From the NCBI GenBank assembly GCA_946894095.1, contig OX335657.1:10540001-10604000 (forward strand): 64,000 nt of DNA, written 5' to 3'. Position numbers and translations under genes: made by a program. The notes beneath the pieces are model-generated. The model ran no database searches and had not been told where the DNA came from. It was given only the letters and a program-made list of their open reading frames with translations. The stretch's first letter is position 1. Each line of letters opens with the position of its first letter. Source of the DNA: Incurvaria masculella. Taxonomy: Eukaryota; Arthropoda; Insecta; Lepidoptera; Incurvariidae. Shown here one piece after another: positions 61,478-64,000 of the stretch.

Positions 61478-64000
61478 GGTCGGGGCGTTTATTTTGAGTG
61501 GTCGCATGATGGGTCTACGACCAGTGTTTCCCAAGATATAACGAAAACAAATTTAGACATGACAGGAACGCAAATCAGGTCGGGGCGTTTACTAAGAGTG
61601 GTCGCATGATGGGTCTAGGACCATTGTTTCCCATGATATAACGAAAACAAATTTTGACATGACAGGAAGGTGGATCAGGTCGGGGCGTTTATTTTGAGTG
61701 GTCGCATGATGGGTCTACGACCAGTGTTGACCATGATATAACGAAAACAAATTTTGACATGACAGACAGGTAGATCAGGTCCGGGCGTTTATTTTGAGTG
61801 GTCGCATGATGGGTCTACGACCAGTGTTTCCCATGATATAACGAAAACAAATTTTGACATGACAGGAAGTAAGACCAGGTCGGGGCGTTTATTTTGAGTG
61901 GTCACATGATGGGTCTACGACCAGTGTTTCCCAAGATATAACGAAAACTAATTTTGACATGACAGACAGGTAGATCAGGTCGGGGCGTTTATTTTGAGTG
62001 GTCCCATGATGGGTCTACTACCAGTGTTTCCCAAGATATAACGAAAACTAATTTTGACATGACAGACTGGTAGATCAGGTCGGGGCGTTTATTTTGAGTG
62101 GTCGCATGATGGGTCTACTACCAGTGTTTCCCAAGCTATAACGAAAACAAATTTTGACATGACAGACAGGTAGATCAGGTCCGGGCGTTTATTTTGAGTG
62201 GTCGCATGATGGGTCTACGACCAGTGTTTCCCATTATATGTCGAAAACAAATTTTGACATGACAGGAAGTAAGACCAGGTCGGGGCGTTTATTTTGAGTG
62301 GTCGCATGATGGGTCTACGACCAGTGTTTCCCAAGATATAACGAAAACAAATTTAGACATGACAGGAACGCAAATCAGGTCGGGGCGTTTACTAAGAGTG
62401 GTCGCATGATGGGTCTAGGACCATTGTTTCCCATGATATAACGAAAACAAATTTTGATATGACAGGAAGGTGGATCAGGTCGGGGCGTTTATTTTGAGTG
62501 GTCGCATGATGGGTCTACGACCAGTGTTGACCATGATATAACGAAAACAAATTTTGACATGACAGACAGGTAGATCAGGTCCGGGCGTTTATTTTGAGTG
62601 GTCGCATGATGGGTCTACGACCAGTGTTTCCCATGATATAACGAAAACAAATTTTGACATGACAGACAGGTAGATCAGGTCGGGACGTTTACTTTAAGTG
62701 GTCGCATCATGGGTCTACGACCAGTGTTTCCCAAGATATAACGAAAACTAATTCTGACATGACAGACAGGTAGATCAGGTCGGGGCGTTTATTTTGAGTG
62801 GTCGCATGATGGGTCTAAGACCAGTGTTTCTCATGATATAAAAAAAAAACAATTTTGACGGAACAGACAGGTAGATCAGGTCCGGGCGTTTATTTTGAGT
62901 GGTCGCATGATGGGTCTACGACCAGTGTTTCCCATTATATGTCGAAAACAAATTTTGACATGACAGGAAGTAAGACCAGGTCGGGGCGTTTATTTTGAGT
63001 GGTCGCATGATTGGTCTACGACCAGTGTTTCCTAAGATATAACGAAAACAAATTTAGACATGACAGGAACGCAAATCAGGTCGGGGCGTTTACTAAGAGT
63101 GGTCGCATGATGGGTCTAGGACCATTGTTTCCCATGATATAACGAAAACAAATTTTGACATGACAGGAAGGTGGATCAGGTCGGGGCGTTTATTTTGAGT
63201 GGTCGCATGATGGGTCTACGACCAGTGTTGACCATGATATAACGAAAACAAATTTTGACATGACAGACAGGTAGATCAGGTCCGGGCGTTTATTTTGAGT
63301 GGTCGCATGATGGGTCTACGACCAGTGTTTCCCATGATATAACGAAAACAAATTTTGACATGACAGACAGGTAGATCAGGTCGGGACGTTTACTTTAAGT
63401 GGTCGCATCATGGGTCTACGACCAGTGTTTCCCAAGATATAACGAAAACTAATTTTGACATGACAGACAGGTAGATCAGGTCGGGGCGTTTATTTTGAGT
63501 GGTCCCATGATGGGTCTACTACCAGTGTTTCCCAAGATATAACGAAAACTAATTTTGACATGACAGACAGGTAGATCAGGTCGGGGCGTTTATTTTGAGT
63601 GGTCGCATGATGGGTCTACTACCAGTGTTTCCCAAGCTATAACGAAAACAAATTTTGACATGACAGACAGGTAGATCAGGTCCGGGCGTTTATTTTGAGT
63701 GGTCGCATGATGGGTCTACGACCAGTGTTTCCCATTATATGTCGAAAACAAATTTTGACATGACAGGAAGTAAGACCAGGTCGGGGCGTTTATTTTGAGT
63801 GGTAGCATGATGGTCTACGACCAGTGTTTCCCAAGCTATAACGAAAACAAATTTTGACATGACAGGAAGTTAGATCAGGTCGGGGCGTTTATTTTGAGTG
63901 GTCGCATGATGGGTCTACGACCAGTGTTTCCCATGATATAACGAAAACAAATTTTGACATGACAGCGAAGGTAAATCAGGTCGGAGCGTTTATTTTGAGT
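61478..64000 (+). repeat. 100-bp satellite array, right block with higher-order repeat
   Basis: About 25 monomers run off the window end. A marked monomer (ATTTAGACATGACAGGAACG) starts at 61551, 62351 and 63052, giving higher-order units of 800 and 701 bp. It is always followed by the CTAAGAGTGG and GTGTTGACCATG monomers. Confidence 0.95.

Noticed and set aside
59203..64000. CRISPR array (regular 100-bp repeats)
   Set aside because: The whole 100-bp unit is repeated without unique spacers, and the genome is eukaryotic. It is a satellite.

Overview
The window comes from an insect nuclear genome, almost certainly a moth or butterfly. Protein-coding DNA is split into short GC-rich exons with GT-AG introns inside AT-rich DNA. 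There is a piRNA-pathway Argonaute and a microsomal triglyceride transfer protein, TTAGG-type telomeric motifs, and many interspersed repeats of the kind seen in Lepidoptera. I made all calls by reading splice sites, reading frames and protein motifs. No database search was possible.

Three host genes lie head to tail on the + strand. (1) 43-6994 holds the last seven exons of microsomal triglyceride transfer protein (Mtp); its start lies upstream of the window. (2) 17948-40775 holds a medium-chain acyl-CoA dehydrogenase (ACADM/MCAD) gene: a presequence exon, seven constitutive exons, and a cluster of six alternative versions of one exon. (3) 44566-55141 holds the first ten coding exons of a PIWI-clade Argonaute, best read as Ago3 (three RG boxes, N, PAZ and linker regions). 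The MID and PIWI domains are not seen before the window ends.

The main discovery is the MCAD exon cluster (20823-20923, 22113-22213, 23398-23504, 23932-24032, 26914-27014, 32355-32455). All six start in phase 1 and end in phase 0. Five are exactly 101 nt and one is 107 nt. They encode variants of the same 34-residue segment around F-G-C-[TSA]-G-I. Exactly one must be used to keep the frame, because zero or two cause a frameshift. The segment carries the residues that line the bottom of the fatty-acyl pocket in vertebrate MCAD (mature positions 95, 96, 99 and 103), and these differ between copies. The likely outcome is up to six MCAD isoforms with different acyl-chain or branched-substrate preference from one gene. 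Shared intron sequence shows that the first two exons were duplicated as a block to give the next two.

Between and inside the genes lie many transposons. A 4.8-kb pogo/Tc1-type element (9878-14709) has terminal repeats, TA target duplications and a transposase ORF broken by one in-frame TGA. There are several MITE families, one with TTAA ends. There are also 5S-rRNA-headed SINEs, LINE tails, a repeat family bearing a GACGGACG microsatellite, and short-period tandem repeats in the MCAD introns.

The right end (59203-64000) is a 100-bp satellite with a higher-order repeat of 7-8 monomers. It is interrupted by a 1.4-kb element with about 53-bp terminal inverted repeats and a 7-bp target duplication. 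The satellite lies downstream of the last visible Ago3 exon, so it is either inside a very long Ago3 intron or marks a truncation or assembly join.
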